Notes: generated by a model not told the origin, from the sequence alone. A stretch of DNA of 64,000 bases from Brevundimonas sp. Leaf363 (GCF_001424025.1 NZ_LMPZ01000002.1:1038550-1102549), one strand, 5' to 3'. Positions 25,795 through 36,151 are shown, counted from the stretch's first letter. A program made the numbers and translations.

Positions 25795-27150
25795 TTACGA
25801 AGCGGGCTTGAGGGCGTAACGGGCCGCTGAGACGGCGCGATCCAGGATGAGAGCGACGACCAGGCTGAGGCCGGTCATCGGATAGAGGACGCACAGGGGC
25901 AGCACGATGCCCCAGACCGCGAAGCGGATGCGGGCGCCCGGCGGGGCAGGCGGGGCGCCCGCGCGGCCCTTGGCCAGGCTCGGTGGACGACGTTTGACCC
26001 ACATCATCAGGCCGCTGATCGACAGCACCCAGACGCCCATGCAGCCCAGCAGCATGACGATGCGGTTCAACTGGCCGTACTGCATGCCCTGGTGGACGGC
26101 GATGCCCCATTCGAAGGCCTTTGCGCCCGGGCCGAACTGACTCCAGTGAATATCGGCCTTCACGGCGCCGGTCTGGCCGTCGACGTAGAGGCTGCGGGCC
26201 TCCTCGGCCTTGCGCGTCTCGCGCGCGACGGTCCAGGCGAGGTCCGGCGTGTGGGGGATGTTGACGATGTAGGGCCGCTGGAGACCCTGGGCTTCGGCGG
26301 TTGCGATGACCCGCTGGAGGCTGGGGTCGGTGACCGTGTGTCCATGAAGGACGGCGTGTTCCATCGTCCAGCCGACGCCGGCGGGCGCGTCGTGATGCTT
26401 GGCGTGGGCGAAGGCGCCGGCGGCCGCGGGCGCCTCCGGCCGCCCGAGATGATGCTCGCGCACATAGCCCAGGAAGCGATCACCCCAGACGGCGGACCAC
26501 GGCATGCCGGTGACCGCCAGGAAGGCCACGACAGCGCCGACATAGAGGCCGGTGAGGGCATGCAGGTCGCGCCAAAACGGTCGGCGCCGGGCGTCGCTGG
26601 AGGTCAGGACGGCCGTGGCCACACTCCGCCCGCGTGGCCACCACAGATAGATTCCCGTGGCGAACAGGATGATTGTCCAGCCGGCGACGATCTCGACCAG
26701 GATGTTCAAAGCCGGGCCGGCGATGGCGAGGCTGTGGAGCTGCTTCACCGTCTCCATGACGCCGCCGGCGGATGCGACGCCGGTCACCTTGGCCGTGTGC
26801 GGATCGATGAAGACCGTGCGCTGCGTCCCGTCCGGGCGATCGACGCGCAGCTGGACCGCGCGGTCAGGCTGGCTCGGCAGGGTGACCGCGCCGACGTGGC
26901 CGCCGCCGGCCAGGGACGCCGCGGTGACCCACAGATCAGGTGCTGTCTGGGCCGGGGCAGGCTGCACCTGCATCATGTCGCGATAGACGACGCCCTCGAT
27001 CTCGTCCTTGAACAGATAGAGGGCGCCCGTCAGCGCCAACAGCATCAGGATCGGCATGACCAGCACGCCGGCGTAGAAATGCCAGCGCCAGACGGCGCGG
27101 TAGGCGCCGGACAGATCGCCCAACGCCACCGAGGAGATATGCGCGCTCAC
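25795..27150 (-). CDS. PepSY-domain membrane protein (putative metal/siderophore reductase family)
   Basis: A 451-residue inner-membrane protein with about five TM helices and PepSY-type periplasmic loops. The first helix follows YRAVWRWHFYAGVLVMPILM. GWTIILFATGIYLWWPRG, FWRDLHALTGLYVGAVVAF and VHQGMQYGQLNRIVMLLG include histidines placed as in the PiuB/FsrB-like PepSY-TM proteins, where they may hold haem. These proteins commonly accompany TonB receptors and reduce ferric or cupric ligands. The GTG start at 27150 overlaps the receptor stop as GTGA, showing coupled translation. Confidence 0.85.
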   Translation of the reverse strand: MSAHISSVALGDLSGAYRAVWRWHFYAGVLVMPILMLLALTGALYLFKDEIEGVVYRDMMQVQPAPAQTAPDLWVTAASLAGGGHVGAVTLPSQPDRAVQLRVDRPDGTQRTVFIDPHTAKVTGVASAGGVMETVKQLHSLAIAGPALNILVEIVAGWTIILFATGIYLWWPRGRSVATAVLTSSDARRRPFWRDLHALTGLYVGAVVAFLAVTGMPWSAVWGDRFLGYVREHHLGRPEAPAAAGAFAHAKHHDAPAGVGWTMEHAVLHGHTVTDPSLQRVIATAEAQGLQRPYIVNIPHTPDLAWTVARETRKAEEARSLYVDGQTGAVKADIHWSQFGPGAKAFEWGIAVHQGMQYGQLNRIVMLLGCMGVWVLSISGLMMWVKRRPPSLAKGRAGAPPAPPGARIRFAVWGIVLPLCVLYPMTGLSLVVALILDRAVSAARYALKPAS

Positions 27151-29201
27151 CACGCCACCCGCACGCCGACGAAGGCCGAGCGGCCCTCGCCGGGATTGTA
27201 GACGTCCTGCGCGCCGGTCACGCCGTCGACGACGGCCCCGGCGTTGGAGACATACTTTTCGTCCGTGAGGTTCCGCAGGTCCGCGAACACGGCGACCGTG
27301 TCGGTCAGGTCGATCCCCGCGTTCAACGAGGCGGTGGCGTAGCCCGGATATTTCACCCGGTTGGCGTAGTCGACGTAGACGTCCCGGGGAACCCATTCGA
27401 TCGATGGGGCGACGAACCAGCCGGCCGGATGCTCATACTTCAGCTCGGCGCGATAAGCGTGTTCCGGCAGGATCGGCAGGCGATTGTCGCCATAGACCGC
27501 GTCGCCGTCGAAGCGGAAATCCGACCAAGTAGAGATCTGGCGCAGCGTCAGGCGGCCCCACTCCTCCTCCATCAGCCGCCAATCCAAGCCCGCCTCGATC
27601 CCCTGGTGCACCGTGTCGCCGGCGTTGAAGGTGGCGGCGGGGATGTCGGCTGTGACGACGTAGTTCAGCAGTTCGCCGGTCAGCTCCGCCCGGTAGGCTG
27701 AGATGTCGTATCGGAACGGCCCGTGCTGGCCGCGCGCGCCGACCTCGGCGGTCCAGGCCTTCTGCTCGTCCAGCGGCACGAACTGCGGGACCGGGCTTTG
27801 CACCAGGTCGTAGAAGCTGGGCGGCTCCACGGACCGCGTGACGTTGGCGTAGATCTGCGAGCCGCCGTCGCCCTCCCACAGCAGGCCGATGCGCGGCGCC
27901 AACCAGTCATACCTGGTCTCGGCGTCGTTGGTCGGGTTGAGATGATTGTCCAGATCGCGCTCGGCCCGGCCCCAGGAGCCGCCACCGATGAGGGCGACGT
28001 GCTCGGTCACGAACAGCCGCCCTTCGGCGAAGACGTCCAGGCCCGACGCCTGCTGGAGCGTGTCGCCGATCTTGAAGCCGCGCACGCCGCCGCCGGTGTT
28101 CAGGAAAACCTCCGCGTCCGTGTCGCCCGTTCGGAAATAGGCGCCGGCGAAGGCGTCGGCGCGCAGGCCGGCGATCTGGCCGGTCCAGTCGAACCGGCCG
28201 AAGCCGCCGTAGGTGCGGTAATGGTTGTCCAGCACGACCGGCACCGGGTGATAAAGGCCGCGGTCCGAGGCGTAGACGCCGCCCTCGAACACCAGATTGT
28301 CGTTGAACCGCCAGTGGGTCTGCAGGCTCGTGCGGATGGAATCGACGTTGCGGCCGTAGTTCAAGAAGGCCGCGGCGGGCGTGGTGGCGCGCGGATTATG
28401 CAGCGCGTCGTTGAGGGTCGCGCCCGCCGAGATGTCCTGGTCCAGCGCATTGCCCTGGACGATCAGGCGCACCTCGCGGTCATCGCCCAACTGGCGGCCC
28501 AGGCTGACGGTCATACGTTCGCTGTCGGCGTCCTGCTGGTCCCGGAAGCCGTCGCTGCCGGACCAGGTCGCGGCGGCGTAGAGATCCCAGTCGCCCGACT
28601 GGCGCGCCAGGGCGGCGTGGAGGCGACGGGTCTGGAACGAACCGCCCTCGATCCGCAGCAGATTGTTGTAGGGGACGTTGCGGCCAGTCGGGGTGACGAC
28701 ATTGATCGCCCCGCCCAGCATGGCGCCGCCGAAGCGCAGGGCGTTGCCGCCCTTGTAGACCTCGGTGTAGCGGGCGATCAGCGGATCCAGCTCCTGGAAC
28801 TCGCCGAAGCCGTCGGCCGCGTTGATGGGCACGCCGTCCTGCGCGAGCAGCACGCCGCGCATGTGAGCGCCCTGGCCGATGCCGGAGCCGCGAATGGACA
28901 GGCGCACCTCCTCGCCCCAGCGGCGCTGGGCGAAGACGCCCGGGACCGAGCGCAGGGTGTCGGACAGGGCCAGGGCGTAACGGTCTTCATAGCTTTCGGA
29001 GGAGACCACGGCGACGGCGCCGGGCGTGCGAGACAGGCGCTGGCGGGCGTCGGCGACGACCGCCGGATCGTCGCTGATGCGCGGGCCGGTGACGATGACC
29101 GAATCGAGCTCGGCGACAGAGGCCGCCTCTTGCGCGACAGCGGGGTTCGCCAAGGCGGCGAGCAGCAGCGCGCATGGCGCTGCGGAGGTCATGAATGACA
29201 T
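27147..29201 (-). CDS. TonB-dependent outer-membrane receptor, probably for copper or a metal chelate
   Basis: A 684-residue receptor. The signal peptide ends near NPAVAQ. A TonB box-like segment LDSVIVTGPRI comes next. The plug domain has PGAVAVVSSESYEDRYALAL, RSVPGVFAQRRWGEEVRLSI and GGAMLGGAINVVTPTGR. A 22-strand barrel ends with YNPGEGRSAFVGVRVAW, with the terminal aromatic residue expected for Bam recognition. The gene neighbours (DUF2946 upstream, PepSY and PCuAC downstream) favour copper, but that is inference from context. I saw no cobalamin riboswitch in front of it. Confidence 0.9.
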   Translation of the reverse strand: MSFMTSAAPCALLLAALANPAVAQEAASVAELDSVIVTGPRISDDPAVVADARQRLSRTPGAVAVVSSESYEDRYALALSDTLRSVPGVFAQRRWGEEVRLSIRGSGIGQGAHMRGVLLAQDGVPINAADGFGEFQELDPLIARYTEVYKGGNALRFGGAMLGGAINVVTPTGRNVPYNNLLRIEGGSFQTRRLHAALARQSGDWDLYAAATWSGSDGFRDQQDADSERMTVSLGRQLGDDREVRLIVQGNALDQDISAGATLNDALHNPRATTPAAAFLNYGRNVDSIRTSLQTHWRFNDNLVFEGGVYASDRGLYHPVPVVLDNHYRTYGGFGRFDWTGQIAGLRADAFAGAYFRTGDTDAEVFLNTGGGVRGFKIGDTLQQASGLDVFAEGRLFVTEHVALIGGGSWGRAERDLDNHLNPTNDAETRYDWLAPRIGLLWEGDGGSQIYANVTRSVEPPSFYDLVQSPVPQFVPLDEQKAWTAEVGARGQHGPFRYDISAYRAELTGELLNYVVTADIPAATFNAGDTVHQGIEAGLDWRLMEEEWGRLTLRQISTWSDFRFDGDAVYGDNRLPILPEHAYRAELKYEHPAGWFVAPSIEWVPRDVYVDYANRVKYPGYATASLNAGIDLTDTVAVFADLRNLTDEKYVSNAGAVVDGVTGAQDVYNPGEGRSAFVGVRVAW

Positions 29202-29269
29202 GAAATTCCTGAAGGTCAGAGAGGATCAGGCGCGCAGCGAGGGTCGCGGCGCGCGGCGTCGGTCTGGCT

Positions 29270-29656
29270 TCAGGCGTGGGGCGGTGCGGTCGACGGCGGC
29301 CGTGGCGGCGCGCGGGCGGGAGGCGGCAGGGCCGTCTTCAGGCGTACATATGCAGGCTGGGCGGCGGGCTTGAGGGGCCGCGCCGGCTGGACTGGCACGA
29401 CAGGCGGCAAAGCGGTCGCCAGCGGCATGACGCAGGCGGCGCATTTCACGCCGGCCTGTTTCTTGATCGGCCCATCGAGGCCGCCGACCTGGATGGTCTG
29501 GGGGCCCTCCGCCGAACATATGACCAGCGGTTGCCCCGGCCGAGCGGCCGCCATCGCCGCGAAGGGCAACAGGCTGCCGATGACGATGGCGAACACCGCC
29601 GCCAGGAAGGCGAGGGATCGCGTCGTCGACCAGGTATCGGCGCGGGAGTGGGTCAC
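29270..29656 (-). CDS. DUF2946 protein with CxxC motif
   Basis: A 128-residue protein with one N-terminal hydrophobic helix (SLAFLAAVFAIVIGSLLPFA). The DUF2946 core follows: PLVICSAEGPQTIQV, DGPIKKQAGVKCAACVMP, with C72 and C75 forming CxxC and C47 a further thiol. The tail is proline-rich. DUF2946 genes recur beside copper receptors and PCuAC genes, so copper binding in the periplasm is likely though not proven. It is the first gene of the metal module and starts 32 bases after pth. Confidence 0.82.
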   Translation of the reverse strand: MTHSRADTWSTTRSLAFLAAVFAIVIGSLLPFAAMAAARPGQPLVICSAEGPQTIQVGGLDGPIKKQAGVKCAACVMPLATALPPVVPVQPARPLKPAAQPAYVRLKTALPPPARAPPRPPSTAPPHA

Positions 29657-29688
29657 GGCCGCGCTCTAGGCCGTTTCTGACGCGCCGC

Positions 29689-30309
29689 CTAGCCTTCGCC
29701 GCGGGCGGCCTGGCGCGGGCTGAACTTGGGCGCGGGGGCCAGGCGCAACACCTCGCCCTGATAGCGCTCGTCGTCGCCGCCCAGTGCAAAGGGCAGGGCG
29801 TCGGCGCAGGCCTGCAGCAGGGCCTGCAGCCATGGCTGCTCGGCCTTGTGGAAGTCGCCCAGGACGTGCGGCATCACCAGCTCCTTCTCGCCAGGATGGC
29901 CCACGCCCATGCGGCCCCGGCGGAAGTCGGCGCCGATCTGGCTGATGATGGAGCGGATGCCGTTCTGACCAGCGGCGCCGCCGCCCGCCTTCATGCGGAA
30001 GCGACCGGGCGCCAGGTCGATTTCGTCGTGAAAGACGATCACATCCTGCGGCTTGATCTTGTAGAAGCGCGCCGCCTCACCGACCGCGCGGCCGCTCTCG
30101 TTCATGTAGGTCTGGGGCTTCATCAGCAGGACCTTCACCGGGCCATTCGCCGTGTCGACCTCGCCTTCGCGGATGACCGACTGGAACTTCGCCCGCTCGG
30201 GCCCGAAGCGCCAGCGCGAGGCGATCTCGTCGGCCGCCATGAAGCCGATGTTGTGCCGGTTGGCCTGATACTTGGCGCCCGGATTGCCCAGGCCGGCGAT
30301 GAGGAACAT
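29689..30309 (-). CDS. pth: Peptidyl-tRNA hydrolase
   Basis: A 206-residue Pth that cleaves the ester between peptide and tRNA on drop-off products. Catalytic His19 is in YQANRHNIGFMA. Other conserved parts are LLMKPQTYMNESG, VFHDEIDLAPGRFRMKAGGG and GQNGIRSI. The C-terminus is slightly extended with a basic tail (KFSPRQAARGEG). It follows rplY, a common pairing in bacteria, with a hairpin between. Confidence 0.96.
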   Translation of the reverse strand: MFLIAGLGNPGAKYQANRHNIGFMAADEIASRWRFGPERAKFQSVIREGEVDTANGPVKVLLMKPQTYMNESGRAVGEAARFYKIKPQDVIVFHDEIDLAPGRFRMKAGGGAAGQNGIRSIISQIGADFRRGRMGVGHPGEKELVMPHVLGDFHKAEQPWLQALLQACADALPFALGGDDERYQGEVLRLAPAPKFSPRQAARGEG

Positions 30310-30330
30310 GCGTCAGGGTCCGGATATGGA

Positions 30331-30360
30331 AACGGCCCACTCCAGGAGGAATGGGCCGTT
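30331..30360 (-). terminator. Hairpin between rplY and pth
   Basis: A perfect 9-bp stem, AACGGCCCA (30331-30339) and TGGGCCGTT (30352-30360), with a 12-base loop. On the minus strand it is followed only by TCC, without a T-run, so it may attenuate or protect the message rather than end it. Confidence 0.6.
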
Positions 30361-30397
30361 CCGAAGTTCAGGTCGCCAGAAACGAGGCGGTGAGCAA

Positions 30398-31072
30398 TCA
30401 GCCTTCCGACTTCTCGCCTTCATCCGACTGCTCGGACGCGGGGACTTCGGCCGCAGCGGCTTCGGCGGCGGCGGCGTCTTCCTGCTCGTCATGAGCGGCC
30501 GAGATAGCGGCCGACGAGGTCTTGATCGAGGCGATCATGAAGTCGCGGTCGGTGATGGTGGCGGTGACGCCTTCCGGCAGCTTGATGTCCGAGATGCGGA
30601 TGGAGTCGCCCAGCTTGTGGCCGGCCAGATCGACGACCAGGTCTTCCGGGATGTGGTCGGCGCGGACCGAAATCTCGACCGTGTGGCGCACGATTTCCAG
30701 CGAACCGCCCTGACGGAAGGCCTTGCACTGGTCTTCGTTGATGAAGTGAACCGGGACTTCGATCTTGATCGTCTGATCTTCATCGACGCGCATCAGGTCG
30801 AAGTGCAGCGGCTTGTCGCTGACCGGATGGAACTGGACGTCCTTGGCGATGACCGGCTGGGTCTCTTCGCCGTACTTCAGCGTGACCAGGTGGCCCAGCA
30901 GCTTGCCGGTGTACAGGTTCTTGCGGAAGTCCTTCTCGTTGACCGAGATGGCGACCGGCGCCTTGCCGCCGCCGTACAGGATGCCCGGAACCGAGCCGGC
31001 GCGACGAGCGGCGCGGGAGTTGCCGGTGCCGACGCCGTCACGGACGTCGACGTTCAGGATGATCTCGGCCAT
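30398..31072 (-). CDS. rplY: 50S ribosomal protein L25/general stress protein Ctc
   Basis: A 224-residue protein of the long, two-domain bL25 (Ctc) type, which binds 5S rRNA. The N-terminal domain has ILNVDVRDGVGTGNSRAARR and the loop SVPGILYGGGKAPVAISVN; the TL5-like C-terminal domain has IKIEVPVHFINEDQCKAFRQ and HKLGDSIRISDIKLPEGV. An alanine/glutamate-rich tail (residues 190-224) follows. The start is ATG 31072; an earlier in-frame ATG at 31099 lacks conservation. Confidence 0.95.
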   Translation of the reverse strand: MAEIILNVDVRDGVGTGNSRAARRAGSVPGILYGGGKAPVAISVNEKDFRKNLYTGKLLGHLVTLKYGEETQPVIAKDVQFHPVSDKPLHFDLMRVDEDQTIKIEVPVHFINEDQCKAFRQGGSLEIVRHTVEISVRADHIPEDLVVDLAGHKLGDSIRISDIKLPEGVTATITDRDFMIASIKTSSAAISAAHDEQEDAAAAEAAAAEVPASEQSDEGEKSEG

Positions 31073-31224
31073 CTGGCTCGCCTCAATACAGTTTAGCACC
31101 GGCGCTGGAACGGGCCCGCGCGGCGGGGTCTTAAGCCCTGGAATTCAAGAGCGCGGGTCAATACACGCATCGCGCCCGGCGCGCAACCGCGCGCGGCCAG
31201 GCGACTTTGCTGCGCGTCTAGGCC

Positions 31225-32319
31225 CTAGTTGGCGGAGGTCTGGACCGCGTTGGTGGAGGCTGTCGCGGCGTCGGCCGCGACCGGCGTGATCGATGCGCCC
31301 TCGGCCACCAGGGTCGTCGGCGCAGGCAGGGCGGCCGGGGTCACCATGGCGGCGGTGCAGGTGGACAGGTCGCGTGCGACGTGACGGCCGACACAGAACA
31401 TGTCCTCATAGCTGGGGCGCGAAGCGGCCAGGCACTGGAACAGCATCAGCTTGGACATGTTCAGGCAGAACTCGCTGTTCGATTCGACCTGCAGCGCCTC
31501 GGTGTTGGTGCGGTTGTCCTCCCCGCCCGCGCCCAGAGCCGCGAGGGCGGCGATGGCCAGCGACCGAGTGACGGCCGGGGTGAAGGGCGGACCCGAGCGT
31601 GTGCCGGAGACACCAAGACCCGTACCGCTGTTGGCGGCCGTGAACAGACGCGCCGATTCGTCGGCGGACGGCAGCATGGCTGCGGCCGACAGCGTCTTGG
31701 CGCTCTCCAGCCGCACTTCGCGATTGGCGATGTGCGTGGTGGCCCAACGACGGCGTGGGTCGGTGCGCTCCTGAATGGTATAGGCGTCCCCCTCGACCGC
31801 ATCGGCGATCACCAGCATGGCGGCCGAGTCCCGACCGACAGCGGCCGAGATCAGGCCGGCTGCGTCGGCCGCGCCGGGGAAGGTGGCGGCGTAGGCCGGA
31901 TCGGCGATGATCCGGGCGACGATCTGCTGGCGCTGGGTCGGATCAGCCGCGAAGCTGCGAACGCCTGACACGAACTCAGGCGACTGCAGGGCGATGATCG
32001 AGCCATACGCGATCAGGCCGCGCGACAGCTGGCCAGGCTCGTAAGACGCGCCGCGGCGCAGGGCGGTCTGGATCGCCTCTGCGTTGGGGAAGCCGGCCTG
32101 GATGGTTTCGGCCTCGCGCATGAAGGCGACGTAGACCGAGGCGGCCTCGGCGACGCCCTGGTTCAGGCTGACGGGCGGCGGCGGCTGCGGCGCGACGGGC
32201 GCCGGCGCCTCAGCGATCACTTCCGGCTGGGCGCAGGATGCGAGGACGGCGGCGACTGCCAGGATCGCGACGGCGAGCCCCCGGCCATGACGACGCGAAA
32301 TCGGATGGGCTTGAGACAT
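31225..32319 (-). CDS. Exported lipoprotein-like protein of unknown function
   Basis: A 364-residue protein. The N-terminus has a basic start, a hydrophobic stretch (GLAVAILAVAAVLASCAQPE) and a Cys at 29 in a plausible lipobox. A Pro-rich linker comes next. The body is helical (VYVAFMREAETIQAGFPNAE, then QLSRGLIAYGSIIALQSPEF) with two pairs of cysteines late in the chain (EFCLNMSKLMLFQCLAASRP and MFCVGRHVARDLSTC). I recognise it only as a protein of the kind found across Caulobacterales. It stands alone, downstream of prs on the same strand. Confidence 0.75.
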   Translation of the reverse strand: MSQAHPISRRHGRGLAVAILAVAAVLASCAQPEVIAEAPAPVAPQPPPPVSLNQGVAEAASVYVAFMREAETIQAGFPNAEAIQTALRRGASYEPGQLSRGLIAYGSIIALQSPEFVSGVRSFAADPTQRQQIVARIIADPAYAATFPGAADAAGLISAAVGRDSAAMLVIADAVEGDAYTIQERTDPRRRWATTHIANREVRLESAKTLSAAAMLPSADESARLFTAANSGTGLGVSGTRSGPPFTPAVTRSLAIAALAALGAGGEDNRTNTEALQVESNSEFCLNMSKLMLFQCLAASRPSYEDMFCVGRHVARDLSTCTAAMVTPAALPAPTTLVAEGASITPVAADAATASTNAVQTSAN

Positions 32320-32403
32320 AGGCTTTCCCCACTCACGCGAGACGCCCCCGGCGTCTGGATACAGGTAAAGGCCTATAGCGCGTCCAAAACCGTTTTCCGA
32401 CCG

Positions 32404-33336
<933 letters not shown>

Positions 33337-33422
33337 AGACCGGTCATCCTTTCGCCGTCATCGGGCTTCCAATGACGTGCGCGCTCTTTACCAGTGGCGC
33401 TGTGGGGGGCAAGCCGCGCCGA

Positions 33423-33448
33423 CGCTTTTGTCTGGCGCTTTTGTCTGG
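33423..33448. repeat. Exact 13-bp tandem duplication in the prs-bamD gap
   Basis: CGCTTTTGTCTGG occurs twice without a gap at 33423-33435 and 33436-33448, within the shared divergent promoter region. It may be a repeated binding site or a replication slip. Confidence 0.7.
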
Positions 33449-33530
33449 ATTGGCTCGCTCAAACCGCTGGTGTAGAGACCCGTCAACATCCCAGGTCGCC
33501 ATTCCGGTGCGGCCACGCGAGAGGTCTCCA

Positions 33531-34373
33531 TTGTCCGTAGGCAAGTTCCGATCCGGCCTGACCCTGGCGGTCGCGTTGGTCGCCGCCCTGTCGATCTCGG
33601 CCTGCGCCGGTCAGAAGCGCCAGCGGCTGGCTTATGAAGAGCGCCCGGTCGAGCTGCTGTACAACACGGGCTATCAGCGCCTGCAGCAGCAACGCTGGGC
33701 CGACGCGATCGACTATTTCCAGGAGGTCGAGCGCCAGCACCCCTATTCGGAATGGTCGCGCCGCGCGATCCTGATGCAGGTCTACGCCTACTATCAGAAC
33801 AACAACTACCCCGAGGCGATCGCCGCGTCGGATCGCTTCGTGCAGCTGTTTCCCGGCAATCCCTCGGCGGCCTATGCCTATTACATGAAGGCGGTATGTA
33901 ACTTCGAGCAGATCACCGATGTGGGTCGCGACCAGGGTTACGCCACCGCCGCCCTGAGCGGTCTGCGCGACGTGGCCCGCCGCTATCCGGGCAGCGCCTA
34001 CGCCATCGACGCCACGGTCAAGATCGACATGGTCAACGACCAGTTGGCGGGCAAGGAAATGTCCATCGGCCGCTACTATCAGCGCGGCAACCAGCCGCTG
34101 GCCGCCATCAACCGCTACAAGTCGGTCGTGGCCAATCCGGACTTCCAGCGCACGTCGCACACCCCGGAGGCGCTGTATCGTCTGGTCGAGGTCTATCTGT
34201 CTCTGGGCCTGAAGGACGAGGCGACGCGCAACGGCGCTGTTCTGGGCTTCAACTATCCCGGCAGCCCCTGGTACGCTGAAGCCTACGCCCTGCTGACCGA
34301 ACAAGGCGCCAAGCCCGAAGTCGCTCCGGAAGGCCAACGCGAAAGCTGGCTGCGCCGGATGATTCCGGGCTGA
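33531..34373 (+). CDS. bamD: Outer-membrane assembly lipoprotein BamD
   Basis: A 280-residue TPR lipoprotein of the BAM complex that inserts beta-barrel proteins. TTG 33531 is taken as start because it gives MSVGKFRSGLTLAVALVAAL with lipobox SACAG (Cys25) and has GAGAGG upstream; the longer frame is not family-like. TPR motifs: LYNTGYQRLQQQRWADAIDY, RAILMQVYAYYQNNNYPEAI, and FVQLFPGNPSAAYAYYMKAV. The C-terminal repeats (GRYYQRGNQPLAAINRYKSV) match YfiO/BamD. recN follows 68 bases on. Confidence 0.93.
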   Translation: MSVGKFRSGLTLAVALVAALSISACAGQKRQRLAYEERPVELLYNTGYQRLQQQRWADAIDYFQEVERQHPYSEWSRRAILMQVYAYYQNNNYPEAIAASDRFVQLFPGNPSAAYAYYMKAVCNFEQITDVGRDQGYATAALSGLRDVARRYPGSAYAIDATVKIDMVNDQLAGKEMSIGRYYQRGNQPLAAINRYKSVVANPDFQRTSHTPEALYRLVEVYLSLGLKDEATRNGAVLGFNYPGSPWYAEAYALLTEQGAKPEVAPEGQRESWLRRMIPG

Positions 34374-34441
34374 GGCCGATGCAGCCGACATCGACGTCGG
34401 TTGCTCGCTAGACTGCGGCCGATGCCGAATCACGCGCGCCC

Positions 34442-36142
34442 ATGCTGACCGCCCTTTCCATGCGCGACATCGTCCTGGTCGAGGCGCTCGACCTGGATGT
34501 GGCGACGGGCCTGACCGTGCTGACCGGCGAGACCGGGGCCGGCAAGTCGATAATCCTGGACGCCCTGGGCCTGGCCTTGGGGGCGCGCAGCGACGCGGGG
34601 CTGGTTCGCAGCGGCGCCAAACAGGCCAGCGCCACGGCCGTATTCAGCGCACCCGACGATCCCGCCCTGATCGAGCTGATCACCGAACGCGGATTCGACG
34701 TGACGCCGGGCGAGGACCTGATCCTGCGCCGCACCGTCGCCGCCGACGGTCGCAGCCGCGCCTTCATCAACGATCAGCCGGCCGGGGTGACGGCCCTGCG
34801 CGAGATCGGCCAGGCGCTAGTGGAGGTGCACGGCCAGCACGAGACGGTCGGACTGCTGGACTGGAAGACGCACCGCGCGCTGCTGGACACCTACGGCGGG
34901 CTGCAACCGCAGCTTCTGGGCGTTGCAAGCGCGGCCGAAAAGCTGAAGGCCGGCGAGCGCGCCGTCGCCGACCTCAAGGCGTCCGCCGCCGAGGCCGCCG
35001 CCCATGCGGAAGAGCTGACGCAGAATCTGGCGGACCTTGACGCGCTAGACCCCCGTCCTGACGAGGAGACCGAGCTGGCCGGCGAGCGCGCCGTGCTGGG
35101 CGCATCGGAAAAGGCGGTCGCCGATCTGGCCGACGCGCGCTCGTCACTGGGCGGGGACAAGCTGTCGCGCAATCTGGCGGCGGCTCTGCGCGCGGTTGAG
35201 CATGCGCGCCAGAGGGCGGCGCAGTCGGGGGTTGAGGCCGACCATCCGCTGATCGAGAGGCTGACCGCCGCCGCCGAGGCCATCGACCGGACTCTGGTCG
35301 AGGCGGAGGAGGCGTTGGCCTGCGTCGACGCAGCCGCTAACGCGTTCGACTTCGAACCCGGACGGCTGGACAAGACTGAAGAGCGGCTGTTCGCGCTGCG
35401 CGCCGCCGCTCGCAAGCTGAACACCTCCGTCGAACTGTTGCCGGTGTTGCGGGAGCGTTTCCGCGAGCAGCTGCGAATGATCGAGAACGGCGCGGACGCC
35501 ATCGCAGCGGCCGAGCGCGCGGCCGATGCGGCGCGCGAGCGGTACGACCTGGCCGCCACCTTGCTGACTTCGGCTCGGGAAGCGGCGGCGGATCGGCTGG
35601 TTGCCTCGGTGATGCAGGAGCTGGGACCGCTTAAGCTGGAGCGGGCGCGGTTCCGGGTGTCGTTCGAGCCGGTGTCGGATGGGCGGCGCGGACCGTTGGG
35701 TGTCGAGACGGTTCGGTTCCAGATCGCCACCAACGCCGGGACCGACTTCGGGCCGCTGGATTCGGTCGCCTCGGGCGGCGAACTGGCGCGCTTCGCCCTG
35801 GCCATGAAGGCGGCGCTGGCCGGGCGCGACGACCAGCGCCAGCCGGTGATGATTTTCGATGAGGTCGATCAGGGCGTGGGCGGCGCGGTCGCCGAGGCCG
35901 TGGGGCAGAGGTTGCAGCGGCTTTCGCAGGGCGCACAGGTGCTGGTGGTGACCCACAGTCCGCAGGTCGCGGCGCGCGGCCACGCCCATTGGAAGGTGAT
36001 GAAGGCCGACCAGAGCGGCACGACGGTGACGTCGGTGGTCGATCTCGACGCCGATGCGCGGCGCGAGGAGATCGCACGGATGCTGTCCGGCTCGCGCATC
36101 ACCGACGAGGCGCGGGCGGCTGCCGACGTTCTATTGGCCTAA
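34442..36142 (+). CDS. recN: DNA repair protein RecN
   Basis: A 566-residue SMC-like ATPase acting on double-strand breaks. Walker A is GETGAGKS (residues 29-36), with the usual GLALGARSDAGLVRSGAKQA after it. The central part (residues 150-370) is coiled coil, unusually alanine-rich. The C-terminal half has the signature SVASGGELARFALAMKAALA and Walker B QPVMIFDEVDQGVGGAVAEA, followed by VTHSPQVAARGHAHWKV. The bamD-recN order is widespread in alphaproteobacteria. ligA, often next, is absent; a repeat follows instead. Confidence 0.96.
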   Translation: MLTALSMRDIVLVEALDLDVATGLTVLTGETGAGKSIILDALGLALGARSDAGLVRSGAKQASATAVFSAPDDPALIELITERGFDVTPGEDLILRRTVAADGRSRAFINDQPAGVTALREIGQALVEVHGQHETVGLLDWKTHRALLDTYGGLQPQLLGVASAAEKLKAGERAVADLKASAAEAAAHAEELTQNLADLDALDPRPDEETELAGERAVLGASEKAVADLADARSSLGGDKLSRNLAAALRAVEHARQRAAQSGVEADHPLIERLTAAAEAIDRTLVEAEEALACVDAAANAFDFEPGRLDKTEERLFALRAAARKLNTSVELLPVLRERFREQLRMIENGADAIAAAERAADAARERYDLAATLLTSAREAAADRLVASVMQELGPLKLERARFRVSFEPVSDGRRGPLGVETVRFQIATNAGTDFGPLDSVASGGELARFALAMKAALAGRDDQRQPVMIFDEVDQGVGGAVAEAVGQRLQRLSQGAQVLVVTHSPQVAARGHAHWKVMKADQSGTTVTSVVDLDADARREEIARMLSGSRITDEARAAADVLLA

Positions 36143-36151
36143 GCGTCCCTC

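Noticed and set aside
27723..29198. A 491-codon plus-strand open frame over the TonB receptor
   Set aside because: The minus strand has a clear receptor with signal peptide, plug and barrel; the plus-strand translation is Gly/Ala/Val/Arg-rich without motifs.
29202..29269. Possible cobalamin or other riboswitch in front of the TonB receptor
   Set aside because: The gap is only 68 bases and has no B12-box-like sequence; the receptor probably shares a transcript with the DUF2946 gene.
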